Notes: a model not told the origin generated them from the letters alone. DNA of 64,000 nucleotides from Autumnicola musiva (GCF_031846585.1 NZ_JAVRHK010000003.1:399640-463639); one strand, 5' to 3'; shown: positions 25,503 to 34,799, counted from the first letter of the stretch. Numbers and translations are program-made.

Positions 25503-26213
25503 TTATTGCGGCAAATGAAGAATATTTGCCATTTTTGCCACTGGGGAAGTATCCATTAGGTAGCTGGAAATACCTTCTTCTATAGAATTGTAATTCAGAT
25601 CGTATGATTTTTTTTCTGAAGCATTGTATGGAAGAAAAATGCTCCTTCTAATATCCATTATTTTTTTGTCTTTTGAGATAAGAAAACATGTAGGTAAGCC
25701 CAGAGAATGTTTAAGGGTTTTTATTATAAAAGGATCGTTATTTTTTCTTTCATCTATATAAACCACAAAAACATTACTATTAAATTCCTTAGCAATTTTT
25801 TTTGCTGTACTGGCTTTATCCCAGAAAAGTACTACGAATTTTACTTTATCCTGATATTTATCGGCGAGTTTATTAATGGCTGGAATTTCCCCTTTTTCCG
25901 GTACGCACCATGAGGCATAAGTAATAAGGTATAACGGCTTGTCAAATTCATATAGACGAACCGGCCTTTTGTTTAATTTATAAAATTTAAAATTATCTAT
26001 GTACGTACTCCTGAGGCAATTTTTTACAAGGGAGTCAAAAAGAAACCTGCCTCGTTCATAATCATTGAAACGATAAGCTGTTCTAGCTTTGCTTTCATAT
26101 TTTGGCAAATGCTCATAAAGGGCCTGGGAGAAATAGATTTTTTTACTATCCTCATCTTGTGATTGGGCGCAAAACCCGGAAATAAGAAGAAACAAAAGTA
26201 AATATTTCCTCAT
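25503..26213 (-). CDS. Exported thioredoxin-fold protein with altered active site
   Basis: 236 aa with a signal peptide ending near CAQSQ. A TlpA-like thioredoxin segment begins near residue 93: LYLITYASWCVPEKGEIPAINKL followed by VKFVVLFWDKAS and LPTCFLISKDKKI with the cis-proline region. Where TlpA proteins have WCxPC, this has W-C103-V-P-E106, so the resolving cysteine is replaced by Glu. It is unlikely to be a normal dithiol oxidoreductase; a single-cysteine or structural role is possible. The stop codon lies only 5 bp from that of the convergent transglycosylase gene. Confidence 0.65.
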   Translation of the reverse strand: MRKYLLLFLLISGFCAQSQDEDSKKIYFSQALYEHLPKYESKARTAYRFNDYERGRFLFDSLVKNCLRSTYIDNFKFYKLNKRPVRLYEFDKPLYLITYASWCVPEKGEIPAINKLADKYQDKVKFVVLFWDKASTAKKIAKEFNSNVFVVYIDERKNNDPFIIKTLKHSLGLPTCFLISKDKKIMDIRRSIFLPYNASEKKSYDLNYNSIEEGISSYLMDTSPVAKMANILHLPQ

Positions 26214-26336
26214 GCAGGTGCTCTTTAGTTCTATAAAGATACACCCGGGAAAAGTGTGAGGGAAATATACTCGTTAAAGGGTTAAAATACTGGCTAAAGG
26301 AATAATACCCTCTTAAAAACATTAGGAATTACAGCA

Positions 26337-26852
26337 TTAAATCTTTTTCATTTGCTGTTTCATCATTTTAATCTGATCTTTCAGCATTCCGTGTTTATCA
26401 AGTTTTTTAGCTTCGCCAAGAAGGTTGGTAGCTTCCCTTTTTCTTCTCTTCGTCATGGCTATTCCTGCAAGGTTTAGTTTTGCCATTGCCAGGTCCTGAG
26501 ACATCGAAAGCCCCAAACGTATAGCTTTTTTAAAATATTTTTCAGCCTGGGTTATATTGGTTTGGGAAAGCATTAATCCATGTAAATACCAGTAATACCC
26601 CTGTTGCTTTTGAGTAAGAGCAGATTCCGGGTTTTTAATTTTATCCAGCCACTTCTTAGCCCCTGGAAAATCCTGTTTCCGCAGTTTTAGAAATGCTAAT
26701 AAAATCATCTCGTTCTTAAAATACAGGAACACAAAAATTCCGGCTAATAATAGGAGAGCAATTCCATTACCTATATTGGCTTCAAAGAATTGCCAGAAGG
26801 CCCATATTATTATTAATCCGGCTAAAACTAATTTGATATTTTTATTAAACAT
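26337..26852 (-). CDS. DUF2892/TPR-like membrane protein
   Basis: 171 aa. Two membrane helices at residues 8-26 and 31-48 are followed by a cytosolic helical region with TPR character (GYYWYLHGLMLSQTNITQAEKYFKKAIRLGL, then AMAKLNLAGIAMTKRRKREATNLLGEAKKL). It ends in a basic, Met/Lys-rich tail. The same small family is common in flavobacteria and has no tested function. It is divergent from rpmH, sharing a compact promoter region of about 100 bp. Confidence 0.75.
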   Translation of the reverse strand: MFNKNIKLVLAGLIIIWAFWQFFEANIGNGIALLLLAGIFVFLYFKNEMILLAFLKLRKQDFPGAKKWLDKIKNPESALTQKQQGYYWYLHGLMLSQTNITQAEKYFKKAIRLGLSMSQDLAMAKLNLAGIAMTKRRKREATNLLGEAKKLDKHGMLKDQIKMMKQQMKKI

Positions 26853-26916
26853 GTTTCTCTTTGTTTTGCAGGCGGCAAAGGTAATAAAAACAATTAAAAA
26901 TTATTTTAATTTAGTG

Positions 26917-26947
26917 TTTGTAGGAGTTAAAAAGCTTCGTATATTTG
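26917..26947 (+). promoter_or_regulatory. Promoter of rpmH
   Basis: TTTG (26917-26920), 19-nt spacer, TATATTTG (26940-26947), a perfect consensus. The L34 start codon is 57 bp downstream. Confidence 0.8.
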
Positions 26948-27004
26948 CCCGCAGTTTTAAGGACTGCTTTTAAAAGATTTCACAGAAGATTAAAGATATT
27001 TAAA

Positions 27005-27163
27005 ATGAAAAGAACGTTTCAACCATCTAAGAGAAAAAGAAAAAACAAGCACGGCTTTAGAGAGCGTATGGCTAGTGTGAACGGTAGAAAAGTCCTGGCG
27101 AGAAGAAGGGCCAAAGGCAGAAAAAAACTATCTGTATCTTCTGAAAACAGACACAAACACTAA
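27005..27163 (+). CDS. rpmH: Ribosomal protein bL34
   Basis: 52 aa, very basic. The start at 27005 gives MKRTFQPSKRKRKNKHGFRE, the conserved N-terminus; an open frame begins 20 codons earlier but lies in the leader after the promoter. The GRKVLARRRAKGRKKLSVS segment completes the family signature. It is not next to rnpA or dnaA as in many bacteria but precedes carB here, separated by a terminator. Confidence 0.96.
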   Translation: MKRTFQPSKRKRKNKHGFRERMASVNGRKVLARRRAKGRKKLSVSSENRHKH

Positions 27164-27186
27164 TGATTTTTAGTATCGAAAATAAT

Positions 27187-27219
27187 AAAGGTGTTACTTT
27201 TTAAGTAACGCCTTTTTTT
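27187..27219 (+). terminator. Rho-independent terminator of rpmH
   Basis: AAAGGTGTTACTT (27187-27199) pairs with AAGTAACGCCTTT (27203-27215) with one G-U pair, and T7 follows. Confidence 0.9.
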
Positions 27220-27262
27220 ATATCCAATAGCTTCTTATTTTTATAATCAAATAACCCAGAAA

Positions 27263-30115
27263 ATGCCCAAAAATAAAAACCTTAAAAGTATTTTAATAAT
27301 AGGCTCGGGTCCAATTGTAATTGGCCAGGCCTGTGAATTTGATTATTCCGGAACACAAGCACTTCGTTCTTTGCGTGAAGATGGAGTGGAAACTATATTG
27401 ATAAATTCCAATCCGGCAACCATCATGACCGACCCCTCCATGGCAGATCATGTATATCTTAGACCACTTACCACTAGGTCTATTGTGGAAATCTTAAAAA
27501 AGCATCCCGGCATAGATGCGGTCCTTCCTACAATGGGAGGCCAGACCGCGCTCAATTTATGTATAGAAGCTGATGAAAAAGGAATCTGGCAAGATTTTGG
27601 GGTAAAACTTATAGGAGTAGATATTGATGCCATTAATATTTGTGAGGATCGTGAGAAGTTTAAGCAGCTTATGGGAAAAATTGGTGTTCCTGTTGCTCCG
27701 GCTAAAACAGTAACCTCTTACCTGCAGGGAAAAGAAGTTGCTCAGGAATTTGGTTTTCCACTGGTGATCCGGGCATCTTTTACTCTTGGTGGAGGCGGTG
27801 CAGGTTTTGTTCATCGCCAGGAAGATTTTGAGGAAATGTTAACCTATGGTCTGGAAGCTTCTCCAATTCATGAAGTTTTAATAGATAAGGCTTTACTGGG
27901 ATGGAAGGAGTATGAGCTTGAATTGCTGCGGGACAGGAATGATAATGTGGTTATTATTTGTACCATAGAAAATATGGATCCTATGGGAATCCATACCGGT
28001 GATTCCATTACCGTTGCACCTGCCATGACGCTTAGTGACACTGCATTCCAGAGAATGCGTGACCTTGCAATTAAAATGATGCGGAGTATTGGCGACTTTG
28101 CCGGTGGATGTAATGTTCAGTTTGCGGTAAGCCCCGATGAAAAAGAAGAAATCTATGCCATAGAAATTAATCCAAGGGTTTCCCGTTCTTCTGCCCTGGC
28201 CTCCAAAGCTACCGGTTATCCTATTGCCAAAGTGGCAACAAAGCTGGCAATGGGTTATAATCTTGATGAGCTGGAAAATCAAATTACTAAAACCACTTCA
28301 GCATTATTTGAACCTTCTCTTGATTATGTGATAGTAAAAATCCCACGCTGGAATTTTGACAAATTTGAAGGTAGTGAGCGCACCCTCGGCCTTCAGATGA
28401 AATCTGTAGGGGAAGTAATGGGGATTGGGCGCTCTTTTCAGGAAGCATTGCATAAAGCCACCCAGTCTCTTGAAATCAAAAGAAATGGATTGGGAGCTGA
28501 CGGAAAGGGCTACACCAAGTACGACGAAATTATAGATAAGCTTACCCACGCAAGCTGGGACAGGGTTTTTGTAATTTATGATGCCATTCAGGCGGGTATT
28601 CCGCTAAGTCGCATTCATGATATTACAAAAATCGATATGTGGTTCCTGAAGCAGTACGAAGAACTTTTCGCGCTGGAAATAGAAATTTCAAAATATAATA
28701 TTAATACGCTTCCCAAAGATATTTTTCTTGAAGCCAAGCAAAAAGGTTTTGCCGACAGGCAGATTGCTTTTATGCTGAAATGCCTGGAAAGTGAAGTATA
28801 TAATAAACGGGAAGAGCTCGGGATAAACAGGGTCTATAAACTGGTTGATACCTGTGCGGCAGAATTTAAAGCGGAAACACCTTATTATTATTCAACTTTT
28901 GAAGCTGAAATAGAAACGGCTGACGGTAAAAAATATGTTTCCAACGAAAGCATTTCCAGTGATAAAAAGAAAATTGTAGTTCTCGGTTCCGGCCCAAACA
29001 GGATTGGCCAGGGGATAGAATTTGATTACAGTTGCGTACATGGTGTTCTTGCTGCTGCAGAATGCGGTTATGAAACCGTGATGATCAATTGTAATCCTGA
29101 AACTGTTTCTACAGATTTTGATATTGCCGATAAACTTTATTTTGAACCGGTTTTCTGGGAACATATTTATGATATTATACGGCATGAAAATCCCGAAGGC
29201 GTGATAGTACAGCTGGGGGGGCAAACTGCCCTTAAACTGGCTGAAAAACTGGATCGCTACGGAATAAAAATTATGGGTACCAGTTTTAAAGCATTGGATT
29301 TAGCAGAAGACCGCGGAAGCTTTTCCCGATTGCTGCAGGATAATGATATTCCTTATCCTGAATTTGGCACTGCTGAAAATGCCGAAGAAGCACTTGCCCT
29401 TGCCGATGAGCTGGATTTTCCAATCCTGGTCCGGCCTTCTTATGTTCTTGGTGGCCAGGGGATGAAAATTGTAATTAATAAACAGGAGCTGGAAGAAACG
29501 GTTGTAGATTTACTTAGAAAAATACCCAATAATAAACTGCTGCTGGACCATTATCTTGATGGTGCCATTGAGGCTGAAGCCGATGCCATTTGTGATGGGG
29601 AAGATGTTTACATTATAGGTATAATGGAGCATATAGAACCTTGCGGAATACATTCCGGAGATTCCAATGCGTTATTGCCCCCGTTCACTCTTGGTGACCT
29701 GGTAATGCAACAGATTAAAGATCATACCAGGAAAATTGCTGTTGCCTTAAACACCGTGGGGCTTATAAATATACAGTTTGCTATTAAAGATGAGCAGGTT
29801 TATATTATAGAAGCCAATCCAAGGGCTTCCAGAACAGTGCCTTTTATCGCCAAGGCTTATAAGGAACCTTACGTAAATTATGCTACCAAGGTTATGTTAG
29901 GAGAGAAAAAGCTGAAGGATTTTAATTTTAACCCCCAGCTGGAAGGTTATGCCATAAAACAACCAGTATTCTCTTTTAATAAATTCCATAAAGTAAATAA
30001 ACAGCTTGGTCCTGAAATGAAAAGTACCGGTGAAAGTATTTTGTTTATTGACAGTTTAAAAGATGATGCTTTTTACGACCTGTATTCAAGGCGTAAAATG
30101 TACCTTAGCAAATAA
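27263..30115 (+). CDS. carB: Carbamoyl-phosphate synthase large subunit
   Basis: Makes carbamoyl phosphate from bicarbonate, ammonia and two ATP for pyrimidine and arginine synthesis. 950 aa, with the internal duplication of two ATP-grasp halves: first IIGSGPIVIGQACEFDYSGTQA and ASFTLGGGGAGF, second VLGSGPNRIGQGIEFDYSC and PSYVLGGQGMKIV. It is shorter than the E. coli protein (1073 aa): it ends soon after the second ATP-grasp half (LKDDAFYDLYSRRKMYLSK), so the full C-terminal allosteric domain is absent, as usual in Bacteroidota. carA is not in this window. It has its own terminator. Confidence 0.96.
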   Translation: MPKNKNLKSILIIGSGPIVIGQACEFDYSGTQALRSLREDGVETILINSNPATIMTDPSMADHVYLRPLTTRSIVEILKKHPGIDAVLPTMGGQTALNLCIEADEKGIWQDFGVKLIGVDIDAINICEDREKFKQLMGKIGVPVAPAKTVTSYLQGKEVAQEFGFPLVIRASFTLGGGGAGFVHRQEDFEEMLTYGLEASPIHEVLIDKALLGWKEYELELLRDRNDNVVIICTIENMDPMGIHTGDSITVAPAMTLSDTAFQRMRDLAIKMMRSIGDFAGGCNVQFAVSPDEKEEIYAIEINPRVSRSSALASKATGYPIAKVATKLAMGYNLDELENQITKTTSALFEPSLDYVIVKIPRWNFDKFEGSERTLGLQMKSVGEVMGIGRSFQEALHKATQSLEIKRNGLGADGKGYTKYDEIIDKLTHASWDRVFVIYDAIQAGIPLSRIHDITKIDMWFLKQYEELFALEIEISKYNINTLPKDIFLEAKQKGFADRQIAFMLKCLESEVYNKREELGINRVYKLVDTCAAEFKAETPYYYSTFEAEIETADGKKYVSNESISSDKKKIVVLGSGPNRIGQGIEFDYSCVHGVLAAAECGYETVMINCNPETVSTDFDIADKLYFEPVFWEHIYDIIRHENPEGVIVQLGGQTALKLAEKLDRYGIKIMGTSFKALDLAEDRGSFSRLLQDNDIPYPEFGTAENAEEALALADELDFPILVRPSYVLGGQGMKIVINKQELEETVVDLLRKIPNNKLLLDHYLDGAIEAEADAICDGEDVYIIGIMEHIEPCGIHSGDSNALLPPFTLGDLVMQQIKDHTRKIAVALNTVGLINIQFAIKDEQVYIIEANPRASRTVPFIAKAYKEPYVNYATKVMLGEKKLKDFNFNPQLEGYAIKQPVFSFNKFHKVNKQLGPEMKSTGESILFIDSLKDDAFYDLYSRRKMYLSK

Positions 30116-30142
30116 TTGGCTTAAAGCCCAATGTTATATGTG

Positions 30143-30192
30143 TTAGATAATAATAAAGGCTGCTCATTCGGGCAGCCTTTATTATTATCTAA
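30143..30192. terminator. Long perfect hairpin terminator after carB
   Basis: Arms 30145-30163 and 30172-30190 pair perfectly over 19 bp (GC core AAAGGCTGC / GCAGCCTTT), extended by two more A-T pairs. It sits between convergent genes and is probably used from both sides. Confidence 0.85.
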
Positions 30193-30205
30193 TCTTAATT
30201 CTAGA

Positions 30206-30604
30206 TTAGTCTTTACTCAGTTTTAAAATCTGAACAGAATTTTTTCCATCTGTAGATTTCCAGAGTTGTTCTTTCTTTTTATTGGTAACCATTATCCATG
30301 TCTTGTCAAATTCTGAATCTTCGGTAGGATTTTTACTGGTGATGGTCATCAGATCATCCCCCTGCATAATCCATTTAAAATCCTGCACATCACTAAATTC
30401 ACTCTGGAACATATTATATTCAACGTTTTTTTCCCCGGTTCCGTTTTTGTTAATCACCAGTTTTCCCGCATTCCGGGTAGTAAAGTTCTGACCTTTCTGG
30501 TTATCTACCTCATAACGGTCAATATTCCAGGTTCCTACTACATTTGGACTACAGCTAATAATAAGTAAGGAACAAAACACGCCGATAAATAAAACTTTTT
30601 TCAT
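30206..30604 (-). CDS. Lipocalin-like lipoprotein
   Basis: 132 aa with lipid cysteine at residue 18 (LIISC). The mature part begins SPNVVGTWNIDRYEV, the GxW start of a lipocalin-like barrel, and continues as alternating strands (GKLVINKNGTGEKNVEYNMF, DDLMTITSKN, KTWIMVTNKKKEQLWKS). Proteins of this type are common in flavobacteria and have no assigned ligand. It is convergent with carB. Confidence 0.75.
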   Translation of the reverse strand: MKKVLFIGVFCSLLIISCSPNVVGTWNIDRYEVDNQKGQNFTTRNAGKLVINKNGTGEKNVEYNMFQSEFSDVQDFKWIMQGDDLMTITSKNPTEDSEFDKTWIMVTNKKKEQLWKSTDGKNSVQILKLSKD

Positions 30605-30696
30605 AACTATTTATTTTTGTCTCAATATACTATAAATTGCATCTTTTAATATGATCTAAGGCCTTTTAGCCTAAATTTTTCACTAAATATTAGCAG

Positions 30697-31095
30697 ATGA
30701 AAGAATTGGTTTTAACATTTGGAGGTGTTTATGGAGCACTGGGAGTAGTATTTGGAGCTTTTGGTGCACATGCACTAAAAAAGCGACTAAATGAAGATCA
30801 ATTGAAAAGTTTTGAAACAGGCGTAAAATACCAGATGTACCATGCGTTGATATTGATAATTTCCGGAATTGTATTTCCGTTTCTCACCTTGGGGCAGGAA
30901 TGGGCTGCCTGGTGCTTCATCATAGGGGTGTTTCTCTTCTCTTTTAGTATTTACGGATTGGTTCTTACTGATGCAGCCGGTAAAAAATGGAAATTTTTAG
31001 GTCCTGTAACTCCGCTGGGAGGTTTACTGCTCATAATTGGCTGGATTCTTTTTACTGTAAATATAGTAAGTGTAGCTGTTTACCTGAATATTTAA
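30697..31095 (+). CDS. DUF423 membrane protein (YgdD type)
   Basis: 132 aa with four membrane helices and the DUF423 signature FGGVYGALGVVFGAFGAHALKK at the N-terminus and VTPLGGLLLIIGWILF at the C-terminus. The family is widespread in bacteria, function unknown. Its stop codon overlaps the 3' end of the convergent lipoprotein gene by 4 bp. No partner gene suggests a role. Confidence 0.88.
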   Translation: MKELVLTFGGVYGALGVVFGAFGAHALKKRLNEDQLKSFETGVKYQMYHALILIISGIVFPFLTLGQEWAAWCFIIGVFLFSFSIYGLVLTDAAGKKWKFLGPVTPLGGLLLIIGWILFTVNIVSVAVYLNI

Positions 31096-31571
31096 TTAAC
31101 CCCGCAATTGGTTCTTTTCAATCTAAAATTTTCATCAAATTTCACTGCTGAAGGATTTACAAAAGTCACTTTACCATCGGTCTCTTTCATTTCTGCATAT
31201 CCTTCTGTTATTGAGGTTTTCTCTTTTAAAAAAACCACATCCCGTACAGACTCTTTTCCTTCCGAATTAAAATAGTATTCCGCAAAAAGTGTATCTCCTC
31301 TCATTTCTCCAACAATTTGTCCGTTATTTTTGTCTTTTTCAGCGAGGTGATACATAAGATAACCCGTAACCTGGTCACCGGTTATTTCCAGTCCAAGATT
31401 TATAGTATCATTATTTTGAGCGTAAAGAAAGCATTGTTTTTGAGGAATTGATTCATTTTCTTCAACAATAACGGGAGAAGTTTGATTTGTTTCCTTCTGT
31501 TCTTCTTTTTTCTCTTTGCATGACCAGAAAAAAGCTGAACAAATGATGAAGCCGAGGAGCTTTGTCTTCAT
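31092..31571 (-). CDS. Hypothetical lipoprotein
   Basis: 159 aa, lipid cysteine at residue 18 (FFWSC) followed by a Lys/Glu-rich linker. The folded part starts near residue 46 (QKQCFLYAQNNDTINLGLEITGDQVTGYLMY) and reads as beta strands with a repeated KDKNNGQIVGEMRGDTLFAEYYF pattern, typical of small flavobacterial periplasmic lipoproteins. I do not recognise a named domain. It is monocistronic or weakly linked to the SBF-like gene 200 bp upstream. Confidence 0.65.
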   Translation of the reverse strand: MKTKLLGFIICSAFFWSCKEKKEEQKETNQTSPVIVEENESIPQKQCFLYAQNNDTINLGLEITGDQVTGYLMYHLAEKDKNNGQIVGEMRGDTLFAEYYFNSEGKESVRDVVFLKEKTSITEGYAEMKETDGKVTFVNPSAVKFDENFRLKRTNCGVN

Positions 31572-31771
31572 TTTTAAATTTTTAATAAAGATAAAGGATT
31601 CTAAAAAAGTATATAATTAGAATGAAAAATTATTTGATTATCCTTTACTGGTAAAAATCCTTTTTGGGATATTGTTTAACTTGTTTCAGCATCTCATTAG
31701 AATCAAAAAATAATTATTTGATAATACCTGTATCGAGTTTTGGATAAAGATAGATTTATGATAATATGGAA

Positions 31772-32734
31772 TTATTGCGTAAATCCGGAACCCTCTCTTT
31801 TACGGTAATTTTCTGCAAAATATGCAATAATTAGTAACTGGATGGAATGGTAGAGCATAATAGGTAGCAGTAGGAGACCTGTTCCCGCTGCGCTTCCAAA
31901 AATAACCTTCACCATAACAGAGCCGTGTACCAACGATTTTTTTGTTCCGCAGAACTGGGTGGCTATTTTATCCTTAATATCAAAATTAAGAGCATTACAG
32001 AGGGTATTTAGACCAAAATAAATTATCAAAAAGAAAAGTACGATTAATGCAAACAATTTAATCAAATCCCCAGCAGATACTGTATTGAAAAGATTTGAAG
32101 TAAAAGAGTTGCTGAAGCTGGAATAAATTATAAGAATGATGGTGGACTTATCTATTAAACCTAGTTTTTTGCTGTGTTTTTGTGCAAAATCTCCAAGAAA
32201 TTTCTGAAAAAATAAACCCAGCCCCAATGGCAGGATAATTTGCAAAAATAATTTTAAAAGTACGTTGGTAAATTCAAAATTTGTTGAATGACTTAAGAAA
32301 ATTCCTAACCAGAGGGGAGTGGCAAAAATGCCAATTAATCCCGAGAGGCTGGCATTAAATATAGCTGTTGGGATATTTCCCCTGGCAATGGCCACCATAA
32401 CAACAGATGAGGAAACCGTTGAAGGCAATGTGGCAAAAAAGAAGAGGGAGATCCATAATTGAGAAGAAGTTCCCGCTTCAAATAATGGCAGGCATAACAG
32501 GGCCAGCAATGGGAAAATTACAAATGTTGTCACCTGGATTACCATATGAGAATGGTAATTTTTGAGTCCTGTCTTAAATTCTGCAGGCGATAATTTTAAT
32601 CCGTAGAAAAAGAAAATCAGGCCAATCCCAATATCGGTAATGATTTTTAAAGGAAAAATTTCTATTCCCTGCGGAAAAAAATAAGCAATAAAAATAGCCG
32701 CAAAAATGGATACTATAAACCCGTTAAACTTCAA
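31772..32734 (-). CDS. Bile acid:sodium symporter-like carrier (SBF-like)
   Basis: 320 aa with nine or ten membrane helices. The conserved family segments are PQGIEIFPLKIITDIGIGLIFFFYGLKL near the N-terminus, TLPSTVSSSVVMVAIARGN in the middle and GTKKSLVHGSVMVKVIF near helix 9. This is the YfeH/SBF_like branch, whose substrates are largely unknown. Its start abuts the stop of the thioesterase gene, so the two are translationally coupled in an operon that also includes the next upstream genes. Confidence 0.88.
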   Translation of the reverse strand: MKFNGFIVSIFAAIFIAYFFPQGIEIFPLKIITDIGIGLIFFFYGLKLSPAEFKTGLKNYHSHMVIQVTTFVIFPLLALLCLPLFEAGTSSQLWISLFFFATLPSTVSSSVVMVAIARGNIPTAIFNASLSGLIGIFATPLWLGIFLSHSTNFEFTNVLLKLFLQIILPLGLGLFFQKFLGDFAQKHSKKLGLIDKSTIILIIYSSFSNSFTSNLFNTVSAGDLIKLFALIVLFFLIIYFGLNTLCNALNFDIKDKIATQFCGTKKSLVHGSVMVKVIFGSAAGTGLLLLPIMLYHSIQLLIIAYFAENYRKREGSGFTQ

Positions 32735-33280
32735 TTACCTTTCAATTTTTACGTTATCCAGTTCCTGAATGTGCAGGTATTCTTCAGAAATAAAATCGGT
32801 ATCATGAAATTCCTGTTTTCTGTTTTTTTTCATGACTTTTCTTCTAAGGCTTTTTGCAAAACGTCTTATATCATCATCTGTTTTAAGAATAAGGCCGGGC
32901 ACTTGTACAGATTTTCCTTTGCTGTCTTTGGCCACCATGGTGATATGTGAAGAGTTGCAATGTTTCTTTTCCCCGGTCTGTATTGTTTCAGCTTCCACAC
33001 GAATCCCAATTACCATAGAGCTGTTTCCTACATAGTTCACAGAAGCCTTCATGGTCACCAATTCGCCAATTTCAATAGGACTTAGAAAATCTACGGTATC
33101 CACACTGGCTGTAACACAATAGGTTTGCGAATGCTTGGATGCACAGGCAAAAGCAATCTGGTCCAGCAGGGAAAGGATATAGCCTCCATGGATTTTACCG
33201 TTAAAATTAGAATGGGAGGGTAGCATTAATTCTGAAATTACTACCTGAGACTCCTCAATAGTCTTAAATTTTTTGATCAT
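32735..33280 (-). CDS. Acyl-CoA thioesterase, hotdog fold
   Basis: 181 aa, BACH/YciA-type. The hotdog helix is NFNGKIHGGYILSLLDQIAFACASKH (residues about 23-48) with the catalytic Asp in LLDQIAF, then TVDFLSPIEIGELVTMKASVNYVG strands. It hydrolyses acyl-CoA to free acid; chain length is not predictable. A C-terminal extension of about 50 residues is polar. It sits between an SBF-like carrier and a small membrane protein on the same strand, with spacings of 0 and 3 bp. Confidence 0.88.
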   Translation of the reverse strand: MIKKFKTIEESQVVISELMLPSHSNFNGKIHGGYILSLLDQIAFACASKHSQTYCVTASVDTVDFLSPIEIGELVTMKASVNYVGNSSMVIGIRVEAETIQTGEKKHCNSSHITMVAKDSKGKSVQVPGLILKTDDDIRRFAKSLRRKVMKKNRKQEFHDTDFISEEYLHIQELDNVKIER

Positions 33281-33283
33281 AAT

Positions 33284-33652
33284 TTATCTGTCTCTAAAAT
33301 GTGGGGATTGTGCTTCTCTAACTTCGGTTATAAAATATTTAGTATCACCCCAAAAGAAAAATGTGCTATATCTTTCAATATAGGTGAGCTTTACGTAATT
33401 CCCTTCGTTCTCCTGGAGTTGCCGTATCAGGTCTTCTTTATTATCCAGTATCGAAAACTGAAAAATCTGAGCACCGCTTATTCCCTGGCTAATTTCTCCT
33501 TCCCAGGTTTTTGAAATCACCCCTTTTTTGCTGAATTTAATAAGTTCTCCACTCCTGGTGCCTTCGCTGTAGGGTACGTAATAAACAAATGCAAAGTATG
33601 CTATAAATAGTAAGAATATGCTTCCTAATATAATGTATAAGGTTTTCTTCAT
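33284..33652 (-). CDS. Small membrane-anchored protein, family unnamed
   Basis: The start is put at ATG 33652 (MKKTLYIILGSIFLLFIAYF); the open frame begins 23 codons earlier, inside the serine hydrolase gene. 122 aa with one N-terminal membrane helix (residues 4-26), then a conserved-looking external domain: YSEGTRSGELIKFSKKGV, ISKTWEGEISQG and KLTYIERYSTFFFWGDTKYF. Homologues are widespread in flavobacteria and are sometimes mislabelled as 6-phosphogluconate dehydrogenase; nothing here supports that enzyme. Function unknown. Confidence 0.7.
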   Translation of the reverse strand: MKKTLYIILGSIFLLFIAYFAFVYYVPYSEGTRSGELIKFSKKGVISKTWEGEISQGISGAQIFQFSILDNKEDLIRQLQENEGNYVKLTYIERYSTFFFWGDTKYFITEVREAQSPHFRDR

Positions 33653-33653
33653 T

Positions 33654-34799
33654 TTAGATGTTTTTATAGAGAATCTGCATGAATTCTTCAATTTTTGAAG
33701 GCTGCAACCATCTGGTAACAATTACAAGGTTATTCTTCTGGTCAACAATAATAAAATTCCCCCCGAAGCCTGCAGCATAGAAAATATTTTCATCTATGTT
33801 TTCCCATTGCCGCGGCCCGTCTGCATTTAACCACCACATATAGCCGTAATTTGTATTAGCTTTTGATGGCTGTACAGCTTCTTTTATGAGTTCCTCGGAA
33901 ATTAGCTGATTTCCCTCCCATTTACCGTTGTTCATAAATAGCAAGCCAAATCTGGCCATGTCCCTGGTATTAATAAACATGCCGCCGCCGGAATGGCCAC
34001 CACCACTTACCGATTGCATTTTAAGGCCGTCTATGGTGGTCCAGGAATCTTTGTACCCATACCAGCGCCATTTTGTAGATGCTCCTATAGGATCCATAAT
34101 TTCCTCTTTTAGAACCTTAGGAAGTGGCTTTCGGAAAACATTAAGCAATGAATAAGCAAGCACGTTTACCCTAACATCATTATATTTAAAATAAGTCCCG
34201 GGCTCATGTAATTCTCTCTCGCGCCATTCATCTATATTTTTATCTGAAGGTGGGCGGTCTGCCCAGTCGTAAGAGCCCCAGAGTTCGCCACTCCAGTCCG
34301 AATTTTGCTCCAGCAGGTGTTTCCAGGTAATCTTGCTGTTGTGCGGTCCTTCAAAGGTATCATCCCAAAGATAATTTCCCGCTTTATCATTTACATCAGT
34401 AATAAGATTTTGCTGAAGCGCGAGCAGGGCAGTAGTTGAAAGGAAACTTTTGGTAACGCTAAAGGTCATATCAACTCTTTCGGTGTCTCCCCATTCTGCA
34501 ACTATATAGCCGTTTTTAATGATGATCCCGGCCGGTCCACCACGTTTTTTGGTAGGACCTAAAATTTTGTGGTAAGGTTCACTTTGGAAACCTTTTAGAA
34601 TAGCCTGCCGTAAATCTCTGGACTCGGAATATTCATTGTCCTGAGCAAATTCAATTGCTTCTGCAAAATCCAGTTGGTATGCTGTAGCTTCTTTTGTTTC
34701 CCATTCTCCTTCTGGCGGAAAATAAGATTCCTGTGCAGAAAATGGCAGAGTAAACAGAAAAATTAAAAATAAGCTGAGGATCGTGGTTTTATTTTCCAT
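33654..34799 (-). CDS. Serine hydrolase, class C beta-lactamase family
   Basis: 381 aa with a signal peptide ending SAQE. The catalytic SxxK is S114-V-T-K117 and the tyrosine motif is YFKYNDVRVN (Y-x-N region). The third triad motif (H/KxG) is replaced by a C-terminal AAGFGGNFIIVD. Overall this is the EstB/6-aminohexanoate dimer hydrolase-like branch rather than an antibiotic-resistance enzyme. The protein is probably periplasmic. Its stop lies 1 bp before the start of the small membrane protein gene and its start abuts rmuC, so it is part of a tight run of same-strand genes. Confidence 0.85.
   Translation of the reverse strand: MENKTTILSLFLIFLFTLPFSAQESYFPPEGEWETKEATAYQLDFAEAIEFAQDNEYSESRDLRQAILKGFQSEPYHKILGPTKKRGGPAGIIIKNGYIVAEWGDTERVDMTFSVTKSFLSTTALLALQQNLITDVNDKAGNYLWDDTFEGPHNSKITWKHLLEQNSDWSGELWGSYDWADRPPSDKNIDEWRERELHEPGTYFKYNDVRVNVLAYSLLNVFRKPLPKVLKEEIMDPIGASTKWRWYGYKDSWTTIDGLKMQSVSGGGHSGGGMFINTRDMARFGLLFMNNGKWEGNQLISEELIKEAVQPSKANTNYGYMWWLNADGPRQWENIDENIFYAAGFGGNFIIVDQKNNLVIVTRWLQPSKIEEFMQILYKNI

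Noticed and set aside
33284..33652. Annotation as 6-phosphogluconate dehydrogenase
   Set aside because: The protein is 122 aa with a membrane helix and no NADP fold; the label is a common database error.
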